Below are positions 48,285-59,184 of a stretch of 64,000 nucleotides of DNA, piece after piece (position 1 is the first letter of the stretch; each line of letters begins with the position of its first letter). The DNA comes from Gautieria morchelliformis. Lineage: Eukaryota > Basidiomycota > Agaricomycetes > Gomphales > Gomphaceae. The notes below the pieces were generated by a model that worked only from the letters and a program-made list of their open reading frames with translations, was not told the origin of the DNA and made no database searches. Position numbers and translations under genes: made by a program. The stretch lies in assembly GCA_015179125.1 (NCBI GenBank), contig WHVA01000071.1:1-64000 (forward strand), given 5' to 3'.

Positions 48285-48869
48285 CTTGGCAGGGTAGGCC
48301 AAGTGAAAGTCGGTCACGATCTCAGCCGCAAGGACCCATGACATCTCTTCATCGGTACCTTCATAACCAGCCCAACGGACAAGGTACAGGAGGCTACAGG
48401 GTCTACGGCATCAGTCGATCTTGGAATCAAGAATCTCAGAAATCTCGTACTCTGTCTCGCCGTCGATCTCGACTGGAGGCGGTGGAGACTGAATTCGGTT
48501 TGGGATGGTATTCGGGATTGCGGGTTCGAGCATGGAGACGTGGAAGACCGGGTGGACTTCCCGAAGGATATCCGGCAGGCATAGAATGTAACCTCGGGAT
48601 CCGGCCTGGCCAATAATCTCAAAGGGACCAAGGTACTTCTCAGCCAGCTTCTTTGAGGGCCGGGTTGTCTGGAAGAACTGCGCTTTTACAAACGTGGAGG
48701 ATCCTATCGCGAACTCGGGAGCGGGAGCGCGACACGCGTCGGCCGAAACCTGATACCGAGATTGAGTGGACTTAATTTGCTCTTTCAGGGCAGCATGAAG
48801 CTAGTCAAGGTCAGGCTAGGGAGGATGCGAGGTCCCATTTGTGGTGAACCATGAGGTTCAGGGTGTATC
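48285..48869 (-). mobile_element. Gypsy C pol C-terminus with chromodomain
   Basis: Minus-strand reading gives KYLGPFEIIGQAGSRGYIL, VHPVFHVSMLEPAIPNT, and a chromodomain-like segment CSLLYLVRWAGYEGTDEEMS followed by WVLAAEIVTDFHLAYPAKP. Chromodomains steer integration to heterochromatin in chromoviruses. The region ends at the copia insertion at 48,870. Confidence 0.7.
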
Positions 48870-49358
48870 TGTTGGATGCATTTATGCTCCTGCACCAAAA
48901 TCAAGCATAATATGTTCGATTTACTGTATGGTGTTCCAATTCTTTCTCACATTGTTCTTGTACCATGGATTCATTTCTCTGATTATTTTCGAATTTTTCA
49001 GGTCACTCTCTACCTCTCCATTTCATTCTGTTATTTCTATTTTCACAGGCGGCCGCACCCAGCGGAGTTTGAAATGACTTCGACGCGCGAGCTCTTGGGC
49101 GCTAAAGGGCCGGGTGCACGTATATGCCTTCTGAGACAGGATTGTACTCCTCTCTCAGTGACAATAAATTCACTGAGAGAGGCAAGTAGTATTCTTTGTA
49201 TTTTCATAGCATGTTGACTGAAAATCATGTAGTACATTTGATTCTAGGTATTGTATTAATATATCAGTGACAATAAATTCACTGAGAGAGTACATTTGAT
49301 TCTAGCTTTCTAAGAACTCTACCGAACCTTCCCTGCCATAGCCCCTGAGTTGCTAACA
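48870..49358 (+). repeat. Copia 5' LTR (L4)
   Basis: Starts TGTTGGATGCATTTATG, ends GAGTTGCTAACA. It contains a 13-bp-stem hairpin at 49,149-49,182 with AATAAA in its loop and a second, shorter hairpin of the same sequence at 49,264-49,285. The 15-base TACATTTGATTCTAG flanks the second one on both sides. Confidence 0.9.
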
Positions 49359-49359
49359 A

Positions 49360-49372
49360 GGGTTATGGGCCC
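49360..49372 (+). other. Copia primer-binding site, initiator tRNA-Met type
   Basis: GGGTTATGGGCCC begins two bases after the 5' LTR. It is almost complementary to the anticodon arm of initiator tRNA-Met (which would give GGGTTATGAGCCC), as in Drosophila copia and yeast Ty5 half-tRNA priming. Confidence 0.65.
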
Positions 49373-51042
49373 CGCAGACAATTCGCAGAAGCTTTTGGGT
49401 GTGGAGAAGCTTGCAACAGATGGAAGTAGTTGGCCTCTGTGGCGAGCTACTCTCACAAGTTATTTTGAGTCCAAAAATCGACTCAGGCATATAGAAGGGA
49501 GAGCCATTCGACCTCCTGATCCTCCAGTCATGCCCCCAGGCCATATTCTCACAGAAGCTGAGGAAACTCAGATAGAGAAGGCTGAGGAGAAGCTGGAGAA
49601 GTATCTTGCCAGAGAAGGACAGGCAAAAACCCAAATAATCGTCTCAGTGTCAGAGTCACTAGCTCTGATGCTACAGAAGAAGCACACAGCAAAAGAAGTC
49701 TGGGATGCATTGGTCAATGAGATGACCAAAAAGCCCAAGATGGTCCTCACCAACCTACAGAGACAGCTTCGCAGTATGAGGTGTCCTGAGGATGGAGACT
49801 TGAGAGATCATGTCAGGGTTCACGCATTTCCTTCCACAAGTTTCTATTTCCTTCCATGAGTTTCCGTTACCTTCCGTCAGTTTCCATCACCTTCCGTCAC
49901 CTTCCATCACATTCTGTCACCTTCCGTCACATGTCACATTCCGTCACCTTCCATAACCTTCTACAAGTTTCCGTCTCCCCTATTATGTAAGCCTTGCCAG
50001 CGCTATAAGACTGTAGCCCGTGTGGTGGCGTTTCCTCAGCTTGATCTCTGAGGATACCCACTACACAGGCAAGTCCCCATGTATCTATCGTTGGTAGAGT
50101 TATAAACTGAGGATACCCACTACACAGTTGGTCATTGTCCTAGTATCGGCTCTTATCACCTTGAGTATCTTTGGTTGTGGCTTCGTCATTAGTGTTGCCC
50201 TCACAGATCACTTGGACAAGGCCCAAGACCTCTATGCTCGTCTTAATGAGATGGGAGCCAGAATTTCTGAAGGAGAGTTCACAGACATCATCCTTGCGTC
50301 ACTTCCACCCTCCTATGAGGCAGTTATGAATGCCCTTACCACGTCGCTTGAAGAATGTGGAATGCCCTTAGTGCCTGATGATATTATCAGAGTACTAAAG
50401 GCTCAATACAACAGGAGAAAGACCCTTAATATTTCACAAGAAGAGCAGGCATTTATTGGTTCGTCTACGAAAGGGCAGAAGGGCCGGCAAGACCCGAAGG
50501 TGCATACATGCACTAATTGCCACAAGCCTGGACATGCTATCGAGAGTTGCTGGGCTAAAGGAGGTGGTAAAGAAGGCCAGGGGCCACGTCAGAAGAAGAA
50601 AGCTAAAGCCAAAAAGAAGAAGGGCAAAGCCAAGGCGAATGTTGCCGAAGAAGTGTCATATGAGGAGGATGAGAGTGGCAGTCCAGCCGCTTTCGCCAAC
50701 TTCAACTGCTCTAATTTGAGTAGTTTATCTCTGGACACTGTTGTTATCCTCGACACTGGAACGACCGCACATATGACCCCTCACAAGAATTTACTGAGGG
50801 ATTATAGTCTATTCTCACAGCCGCGCACAATTCGTGCAGCCAACAAAGGCACTTTTGATGCCTTCGGTTCAGGCTCACTCGTGCTATCTAATAAAGTTGG
50901 AGATAAGACTGTGAACATCACATTGAAGGATACGTTCTACGCCCCAAAAATGGCTGTTACCCTGATCTCGATTGGCTGGTGCGATGATGCAGGCTATAAC
51001 ACTCAAATAGCCGATCAGAAATGCGACAATATCCAATCGTAA
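49371..51042 (+). CDS. Copia gag and protease region (fossil element)
   Basis: Gag: LLGVEKLATDGSSWPLWRAT, EAEETQIEKAEEKLEKYLAR, TAKEVWDALVNEMTKKPKMV and, after an inserted solo LTR, LDKAQDLYARLNEMGARISE. A zinc knuckle CTNCHKPGHAIESC lies near 50,506. Protease: VVILDTGTTAHMTPHKNLL (DTG active site, about 50,740). Broken by the insertion. Confidence 0.8.
49811..50205 (+). repeat. Solo LTR (395 bp) with CTTCCGTCA minisatellite, in copia gag
   Basis: Begins TGTCAGGG and ends CCCTCACA, with the target duplication GATCA at 49,806-49,810 and 50,206-50,210. About 49,828-49,975 is a degenerate tandem array of units like CCTTCCGTCA. A CTATAAGACTG promoter-like site follows at about 50,000, and GAGGATACCCACTACACAG occurs twice. 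No coding sequence of its own. Confidence 0.75.
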
Positions 51043-51052
51043 AGGCAGGATA

Positions 51053-54018
51053 TTGATGCAAGCACCGAAGCTGAATGGCTTATATCGATTTGACTTACAA
51101 CACACAAGTGCCGAAGCGCATATATGCACATCAGCCATGGAGGTACATCAAAAAATGGGGCACATTTCACAAAAGTCCCTACAGCATTTGCTCAACCGTG
51201 GCATGATATTAGGCATTGAATTGAGCTCAAAAGGTGACAAGATTGTTTGCGATGCGTGCATTCAAGCCAAGATTGCACGTAAATCACTTCCTCAGGAACC
51301 CAGAAGCCAATCTTCAAAATTCGGTGACAGAATTTATTCTGATGTCTGGGGACCAGCGAGACACTCCACAATTGACAAGAAATCCTATTATGTGTCTTTC
51401 ATCGACGACTACTCAAGGGAATCGGTTATCTATTTGATGGCAAACAAATCGGAAGCATTTTCAAAATACAAACTCTACGAGGCTTTGATGCTTCGACAGA
51501 GGAATGTGCATATCAAAGCACTTGTTTCCAACCGACGGGGCGAATACACAAGCTCGGAATTCGAACAGCATTTAGCCAAGCAAGGCACGAAGCATCAGTT
51601 AACTGTGCACGACACCCCAGAGTCAAATGGTGTTGCTGAACGTCTAAACCGAACTCTAGTTGAAAGAGCTCGTGCCATGCTATTGGAATCAAGTCTTCCT
51701 AAGACCCTATGGGGCCATGCAATTTTGCACGCCAATTATCTTAGGAATAGGATGCATACAAGAGCTTTGCCAGATAAAACCCCTTTTGAAATGATCCATC
51801 ACAAGAAACCGAACCTGAAGGACATACACGTGTGGGGAATTGAAGTCTACATTAAAGTCAAAGAGGGAAACAAACTAGCAGCCCGTGCGAAAAGAGCTCG
51901 ATGGATAGGAATCTCTGGACAGAGCCATGGTCACTGCATCTACTGGCCTGACTCTCAGAAGGTTTCTGTCGAGCGGAATGTTATATTTGACTCAGAGATG
52001 AAGGGGGGCAAAGCTCCAATCATTTCTATTGAAGAGTCACAGCTACCTACGTCCAGAAAAGTGATACAGGCCATTTCGGCGCCAGCACCTATGCCTAGTC
52101 ACTTAGTCAGCGAGGAGGCAAAGATCGAGGAAATCGACGATAATGAACCAGAGGAACGTCTTGAAGAGCTGCAACCCAGTCAAACTGTTGATGTCAGACC
52201 TAAAGAAGCTGCTCCAACAAGGAGAAGCGAGAGGATCCGTCAGCAGCAGGTGCAGCCAGCCCCAAGTGGTCCCGTAACAAGATCTCAAGCTAAGAGACAT
52301 GCTGGTGCAGACATCACTACACTAGCTTACGAGGACATTGAGGACCATCAAGACAAATTATTTGAACAAGATTTACCCTCTGAAACTGACGGCATCAATG
52401 ATAATAACCTTGCCATCAGTACACTTTCGACCTCCGATCAAAACAAAGATAAGGTGCTGCTGGATTTGAATCAGACCGAGCCTAGCAATGCAGATGAAGC
52501 CTTAAATGATCCTATGTGGAAAGCATCGATGGATAAAGAGTATAAGGTGCTACTCGACAAAGGTGTATGGGAAGTGGTTAAACCACCTCCTGGGGCAAAT
52601 ATTGTCAGAAATAGATGGGTATTCCTCTGGAAACGCAATCCAGAAGGTGAACCCATTACACCTAGATCGAGGATGGTCGCCCAAGGCTTTACACAAGGTT
52701 TTGGAGTCAACTACAATGAAACCTATGCGCCTGTTGCTCGGATGACTTCCTTACAGATTATATGTGCCATTGCTGCCAGGAACAATTGGCCTATTCACCA
52801 AATGGATGTGGACAGTGCGTATTTGAATGCTACACTGCCAGAACCTATTTACATGAGACAGCCGTATGGATATGAGACCGGAGACAAAGATGATGTCCTC
52901 CTATTGAAGAAAGCACTTTACGGCCTCAAACAGTCTGGAAGGGAATGGTACAAATGTCTGAGTGGTGAATTTCTCAAGTTAGGATTCACTAAATCAGCTT
53001 CGGATGGAGCTGTATTTTTTGCAGACGTGGACCGAGAGGGCATGCGATTATTGCAACGGCAGTAGACGACCTCACTATCACAGCTGAGACTCAACCAATC
53101 CTCGATGGGGTAAAGCATGACCTTGCCCAGATCTTCAGTATGAAAGATCTAGGCGAGATTCACTGGCTTTTGAACCTCAAAATCGAAAGAGATTGGAATA
53201 ACAAATTGATTGCAATATCACAAACCGCATACATCCAGAAAATCATCAAAAAATTCAATCTGGATGATGCCAAAACATTTTCCACGCCTCTCGACCCAGC
53301 CGTTAAATTATCCAGGGACCAATGCCCTTCCACAGATGAAGACAAACAGAAGATGTCAAGAATTCCATACAGACAAGCGATAGGATCATTGATGTGGGCA
53401 GCTGTAGCCACTCGACCAGACATTGCATTCGCAGTGTCATTACTTTCTCAATTCCTCGAAAACCCAGGTCCAACACATTGGCATGCAGTCAAACGTGTCT
53501 TTAAATATCTGAAAGGCACGATGGACTACAAATTGACACTTGGGGAAAATCGAGACGGCCTCATTGGGTATTCAGATGCGGATTGGGCTTCACAAGAGCA
53601 CAGGCACTCATACTCGGCTTATATTTTTCAGATTGATGGAGGGACAGTATCATGGAGTTGTCAAAAACAATCCATCGTAGCCCTATCATCAACTGAAGCC
53701 GAATTTGTTGCCCTGACTCATGCAAGCAAAGAAGCCTTATGGATGCACCACTTTATTTCTGAAGTGTTCCAACCGCTGAATTGTCCCATTAAACTTTATT
53801 CAGACAATCAATCAGCCATTGCCATTGTCTATGGCACTCAACAACACACGAGGACCAAGCATTTTGACATTAGATTATATTTCATCCGAGATATAGTCGA
53901 AGATGAAGAAATTAAGCTTGTGTACCTACCAACGGAACACATGCTAGCCGATCTTCTCACTAAAGGACTTCCTATTCCTAGAGTGAGAATCCTCAATGAG
54001 AGAATCGGAATATATTAA
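51053..54018 (+). CDS. Copia integrase, reverse transcriptase and RNase H (fossil element)
   Basis: Integrase: zinc-binding HQKMGHISQKSLQHL ... CDACIQAKIA, then the core with GDRIYSDVWGPARHS, FIDDYSRESVIYLMANKSEA, and TPESNGVAERLNRTLVERAR. A variable linker follows. Reverse transcriptase: ARMTSLQIICAIAARNNWPI, QMDVDSAYLNATLPEPIYMR, KKALYGLKQSGREWY. A second open stretch from 53,140 holds LGEIHWLLNLKIERDW, YRQAIGSLMWAAVATRPDIA, then RNase H: GYSDADWASQEHRHS, SSTEAEFVALTHASKEALWM and KLYSDNQSAIAIVYG, with the normal end TEHMLADLLTKGLP. A fossil with one or two breaks. Confidence 0.85.
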
Positions 54019-54031
54019 GCTTGAGGGGGCG

Positions 54032-54520
54032 TGTTGGATGCATTTATGCTCCTGCACCAAAATCAAGCATAATATGTTCGATTTACTGTATGGTGTTCCA
54101 ATTCTTTCTCACATTGTTCTTGTACCATGCATTCATTTCTCTGATTATTTTCGAAATTTTCGGGTCACTCTCTACCTCTCCATTTCATTCTGTTATTTCT
54201 ATTTTCACAGGCGGCTGCACCCAGCGGAGTTTGAAATGACTTCGACGCGCGAGCTCTTGGGCGCTAAAGGGCCGGGTGCACGTATATGCCTTCTGAGACA
54301 GGATTGTACTCCTCTCTCAGTGGCAATAAATTCACTGAGAGAGGCGAGTAGTATTCTTTGTATTTTCATAGCATGTTGACTGAAAATCATGTAGTACATT
54401 TGATTCTAGGTATTGTATTAATATATCAGTGACAATAAATTCACTGAGAGAGTACATTTGATTCTAGCTTTCTAAGAACTCTACCGAACCTTCCCTGCCA
54501 TAGCTCCTGAGTTGCTAACA
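54032..54520 (+). repeat. Copia 3' LTR (L5)
   Basis: Starts TGTTGGATGCATTTATG after the purine tract TTGAGGGGGCG, ends GAGTTGCTAACA, then GTATC. About eight differences from the 5' LTR. Confidence 0.9.
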
Positions 54521-54525
54521 GTATC

Positions 54526-57100
54526 CCTTGTTGGCAAAGAAGGGTGATATGCCGGTAGTTGCACTGGGAGCATTGTTGTATGCAAACTCGGCGAGTGGTA
54601 GCAGTTCGGACCAATTGTCCTGTTGATAATTGCAATACACATGAAGGTACTGTTCCAGAGTTTGGTTGACATGTTCAGTTTGACCGTCGCCTTCGGGATG
54701 ATACCTCGAGGTGAAATGCAATTTCATGTCGAGAGCCTTGCCCAGGGAACGGAAAAAGTGCGAGACGAATCCCGAACCTCGGTTGGATGTCACATGGCTG
54801 GGGACACCGTGCTTTGAGAAAATGTGCAAGATGAACAGGCGGGCGAGGTCTGTGGATGTGACCGTGTCATGGGTCGGGATGAATATGCTCTGTTTGGTTA
54901 GGCAGCAAACTACTACAAGGATCGCAGTGAATCCTGAAGATGCCAGCAACTGCTCAATGAAATCCATGGAGATGGAATTCCAAGGTTGCTCGGGTATCGG
55001 AAGCTGCTGCAGGGAGCCGTAAGGCTGATGACGCTGTGACTTTGAATGCAAGCAAGTAGTGCAGGACTTGCAAAAGTCGATGACGAAAGACCAAAGTGTG
55101 GGCCATGTGTATTCCCATCTGATGAGTTCTAAGGTCTTGTTTTGATTGAAATGTCCTGAGAGTACATGATCATGTTTGTATTGGAGTACTCGGAGCCGGA
55201 GATCGTCAGCATCGGGAACGTATATGTGGCCATCGAGGCGGAGAAAACCATCCTCGGTTTGCGTCCATCTCGGGTCGGAACTATCGCCGAGATGCCTAGC
55301 GGCTACGGGGTCGGATGCCAGGTTAGCTAATATGTCGGCATGAAGCTTCTCGGAGTCCATCACAATGCTTGCATGGAGGACGGGTTCAAGCAGACAAGTT
55401 GCCCGGAGAGATTCTGACAGTTGTTGATTAGTGAAAATCAGTCGGAAGTTTTGCGGGTTGACTGAGCCGTAGTCATTACCTCCCTCTTTAAGGTAGACGT
55501 CCCATCGTCTAGTTAGAGCATCGGGTTTTGTACCGAGCTTTCCGGGATGGAACCGAATAATGAGGTTAAACTGCAAGAGGAATTCGGACCAGCGGGCTTG
55601 TCGTCGGGTTAGCAACTTTGTGGTGGCACAATACTCCAAGTTTTTGTGATCAGTGACAACATCGATAGGGGAGCCGGAGCCCTCCAGATAGTGTCTCCAA
55701 CGTTGAAATGCTTCAAAAATTGCCAATAGCTCTTTAACATGGACATTGTAGTTTAATTTGGCACCGGAAAATGTTTGGGAATGGAAAGTGACTGGGTGCA
55801 GGATGCCCTCCTCATCGAACAAAGACAAGATTGGGCCAAGGGCATAATCTGAGGCATTGGTTTCCACAACCATAGGCCAGTTGGGAATCCAATGTGACAG
55901 AATCGGAGCCGAAGTGAAAGCCTCCTTGAGGTAATGGAAAGCCTTTTGGCATTCTTCGGTAAACGCCCACGGGGTGCCTTTTCGGGTAAGCCGGGTTAGG
56001 GGGACCGTGATATCGGAATAGTTGTAGATAAAGTGGCGGTAAAAATTGGCCAAGCCGAGGAAGGACTGTATGTCTTTTACCTTCCAGGGTTCGGGCCAAT
56101 TACGGATTGTCTGGACTTTGTCTTCGGACATGGTAAAGCCGTTGGTTGACAGCATATACCCTGAGAATTCCATGGAATCTCGGTGCTATTCACATTTATC
56201 GGGTTTAGCATAGAGACCATGTTTCCGAAGATGCTGCAGTACTTCACGGATGTGTTCCCTGTGTTTGACCGGGTCATCGGAGTAGATGAGTATGTCATCA
56301 AGGTACACGACAACACATACATCAAGCATATCTCCAAAGATATCATTCATAAAACATTGAACAACCACGGGACCATTGGTCAAGCTGAAAGGCATGACTA
56401 GCCATTCGAATGAGCCATACCGGGTCTGGAATGCTGTTTCCACTCATCGCCTTTGGCGACTCGGATGAGGTGGAATGCATACTGAAGGTCGATTTTGGTA
56501 TAAATCCGAGCCTTTCGGGGTGCATCTAACAAGTCGGTTGATTATAATCAACGGGAGTGGATAGCGGTCCTTCTTCATAATCTTATTGAGTGCTCCGAAA
56601 TCCACGCAGAGCCGAAGTTCGCCACTCTTCTTTTTGACAAAGAGGATAGGGGCTCCATGGGAGGTCCGAGTGGGCCGAATGTAACCCAAATTCAGGTGCT
56701 CATCAATGAAAGCTAGGAGCGTGGCAAGCTCCAAGGTAGAGAGTGAGTATAATGGGGGTTGGGGAGGAGTAGCACCATCCTCCAGAGCGATCTTCAGATC
56801 GTAGGGTCGGTGGGGAGCCAAGGCATCACCATTGGATTTGCTAAAGACATCCGTGAAGTCATGGTAATCCTTCGGAACATCCTTTAGATCCACCGGATCA
56901 GGTCGCACAGAGGCCGAACGGGCCGACATCTCGGGTTCGGGTTGTGCCAGGTTGAGCTGGAAACATTGGGAACCCTCTAGTTTGCAGGCACAGTAAAATG
57001 CCGCTGCATTCAGGAGAGCCACCTGGGGAGCTTCCAAGCTCGGGTTTGGCTCGGTCTTGGCTGTAGAGGCGCGAGCAGCTGCAGCCGGCAGGTTGTCCAC
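54526..57100 (-). mobile_element. Gypsy C RT, RNase H and integrase
   Basis: Minus strand. RT region 57,100-56,186: [74 protein letters not shown]. The longest open stretch, 56,173-54,515, has SFLGLANFYRHFIYNYSDIT, NYNVHVKELLAIFEAFQRWR (RNase H), the HHCC-like zinc region ending CTTCLHSKSQ, integrase core NSISMDFIEQLLASSGFTAI and YHPEGDGQTEHVNQ. It runs into the copia element at 54,520. Broken fossil. Confidence 0.8.
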
Positions 57101-57121
57101 AGGACTGCCTGGAAGGGTAGT

Positions 57122-58936
57122 TCAGAACGTAATACTGCCCAGTACCCAGTCAATCAACGGATTGTAGCGGGTGAGCCAGTTGTGTCCAAGAACTACCGAA
57201 ACAGACGAATCAAGGGGGTTGACATAAAAGTCTATGGAATGGGTGTGACCATTGGGGAAACGGATAGGTAGCTCTACAGCTTCAGTAATTACCAAATTTG
57301 TACTACCATCAAACAAACGGAGCGGGATTGGGTCTATGGATTGGGTTTTCAGGCTATTTCTACTTACAAAAATTGATTCAATGAAACAATGAGTAGAACT
57401 GGAATCTACTAGGGCTTTAAACTTTTGGTTGGGGAGCAGAGACGAGGATAAACTAGCTATAAGAGAATTTGGGGAACAGAGAGCAGAAGCATTGATTCTT
57501 ACCTCCCCCAATGCGCGAGCCGAGTCAACACGACCCTCGGTATGCACAGAGGCTGTAGGGCCGCTGACTATTTTTTTGTGCCTGAAGCCGAGCTATCGGC
57601 TTTCTCGTCGGACGTCTTCCCATCAGAAGCCGTGGCTGCCCAGGCCAACGTGGCTCTCGGACAATCCTTTGCATGGTGGCCACTCTGCGCACATACTGAG
57701 CAGAGGTTGTTATCCATGTGAAGCTGGCGTTCTGCAGACGTGAGTTTGCCATCCTTGCCGAGCCTGTCTGGTTCGGGTTTTTTCTGACCCTCGGACTGGT
57801 TGTTCCCTTTCGGCTTGTCCTTGCCTTTGCCTTGGTTATTACCGGCATTAGTGTTGGAGTTGCCGGAACCTTGACCTTGACGTCAGTCATTGTTCTGGGA
57901 GCCTCGGTTTTGGGTTGGCCAACCTGTCGTTCTTGGCCTCCGGTTTGGGGGCGGAATGAGTCTCGTGAGAGAGCTCACCGCGACGTTCCCAATACCTCTG
58001 GTCGATTTTCTGAATGAGGTCTTGGAGGTTGTCAAGGGTTTGGGGTTTGTCGAAATGCACCATTTCGTCCTTGATTCACTTCGGCAAAACCAAGTAGGCT
58101 CGGCGATGCAAAGCCAAATCGTTATACTGAAGGACGGATGCGAGTTTGTAGAATTCAATGAAAAACCAAGTTGCCTTGTGGTTATCCTTCATGACCAAAT
58201 TCTCGCGCTCAATTTCGGCATCCGCAACTTGATTGTAGGGACTGAAATTCAGGTGGAGCTCTTGCGTGAATGCCATGTAATCCAAAGCCTGTACACTGCA
58301 GGCATATAAAGGTTTTCTTGTCTGAAAAACTGTTCAAAAAACTGTAAAGATATTCCAAATATTTTTAGTGTTTTTTATGTAAAAAAACTATAATACAAAT
58401 TTGTGTTTTTATCAGAATTTGTTGAGCAAGAAAATTGTAAAAAAATTCAAAGTTTTTTTCAGGGTTTTTTTTATGGGTTTCTTTGTGTTTTCACAAAGAA
58501 ACCTATAAAAAGACATAAAAAACCCTGCAAAAAACTTTAAACTTTTTTACAAATTTCTTGCTCAACAAATTCTAACAAAAACACAAAATTATGTTAAAGT
58601 TTTTTTCCATCAAAAACACTAAAATAAATTGGAATACCTTTACGGTTTTTTGAACAGTTTTTCAGACGAGAAAAATTTTATATGCCTCCAGTGATACGGG
58701 TTCGTCGGCAGGGTCATCTGCAAGGTAAGGCTCAAAATAATCTAGAGCTGTTCCCTTGAGGAAGGACAAAACGTAGTTCACTTTCATAGAACCATCTTGG
58801 AATGCTTGGGGTTTGGCACGGAAATTCAGTGTGCACTGGAGAAGAAATCCTCGGAGCTTTTTCAGGTCCGAGCCATCAAACTGGTCGGGTTCCCGGAGTT
58901 TCGCTTTCGAGTTGCTTCAGTCTCCACCACCACCAA
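57122..58936 (-). mobile_element. Gypsy C gag and protease region
   Basis: Protease-like FKALVDSSSTHCFIES and VVLGHNWLTRYNPLIDW at about 57,430-57,150. Upstream (to the right), a Cys/His-containing gag tail and gag sequence (MAFTQELHLNFSPYNQVAD, KLASVLQYNDLALHRRAYLV) continue to the MITE insertion and beyond it to about 58,930. Broken fossil. Confidence 0.6.
58294..58693. repeat. 400-bp palindromic CACTG-type MITE, copy 2
   Basis: Same length and same ends as copy 1 (CACTGCAGGCATATAAA on the left; the right end reads ATATGCCTCCAGTG). It shares ATTTGTTGAGCAAGAAAA in both arms and has a tight central turn around TTTGTGTTTTCACAAAG. Flanks GTA and ATA differ by one base, so the 3-bp duplication is imperfect. 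Inserted in gypsy C gag. Confidence 0.85.
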
Positions 58937-59184
58937 TGTAAAGGGTGTCGATCTTAGAACCTTGTATCACAAGGGCACTACAGAACTTGACCAATGAGTG
59001 GTATTCTGAATGCTACGTAGTGACAGGTAAGAGTAAGATGCGATGGGGACCGCTGGCCGGTTCCCACGCATAAACTATACAGTGGGTCCCTAAGGGGCCC
59101 ACTGGGATGATGTAATAACTATTGTACATGTAGATACATAGGTGATTTACACCCTCCCCCTCTATAGACAACTATAGGGGTCAA

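Larger units (their letters stand above)
48870..54520 (+). mobile_element. Ty1/copia element, nearly complete, LTR to LTR
   Basis: Two 489-bp LTRs (48,870-49,358 and 54,032-54,520) differ at about eight positions (about 98% identical by eye). A perfect GTATC target duplication lies at 48,865-48,869 and 54,521-54,525. The internal order is copia-type: gag, protease, integrase, reverse transcriptase, RNase H, all on the plus strand. The primer-binding site is at 49,360-49,372 and the purine tract GAGGGGGCG lies just before the 3' LTR. Broken: about three breaks plus a solo-LTR insertion in gag. The small LTR divergence marks a fairly recent insertion, probably among the youngest events here. 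Confidence 0.9.
45464..58936 (-). mobile_element. Ty3/gypsy chromovirus element C (with insertions)
   Basis: Minus-strand element with its 3' LTR at the left (45,464-46,553), a polypurine tract at 46,554-46,575, an antisense extra ORF, a chromodomain-like pol end (48,285-48,869), pol, protease and gag. The copia element sits in the integrase part, a 400-bp MITE in gag, and gypsy B is inserted at 58,937. Visible pol motifs: [12 protein letters not shown]-type RT start through the DD box [14 protein letters not shown] (56,290), VVTDHKNLEYCATTKLLTRR, CTTCLHSKSQRHQPYG, YHPEGDGQTEHVNQTLEQYL. Broken, about five breaks besides the insertions. Its 5' end lies beyond the window. Its left flank GATCC (45,459-45,463) is the presumed target duplication; the partner is not in the window. 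Confidence 0.75.

Noticed and set aside
49828-49975. CTTCCGTCA array as a CRISPR or telomere-like repeat
   Set aside because: Units are degenerate, without spacers, and lie inside an LTR-like insert with its own target duplication.
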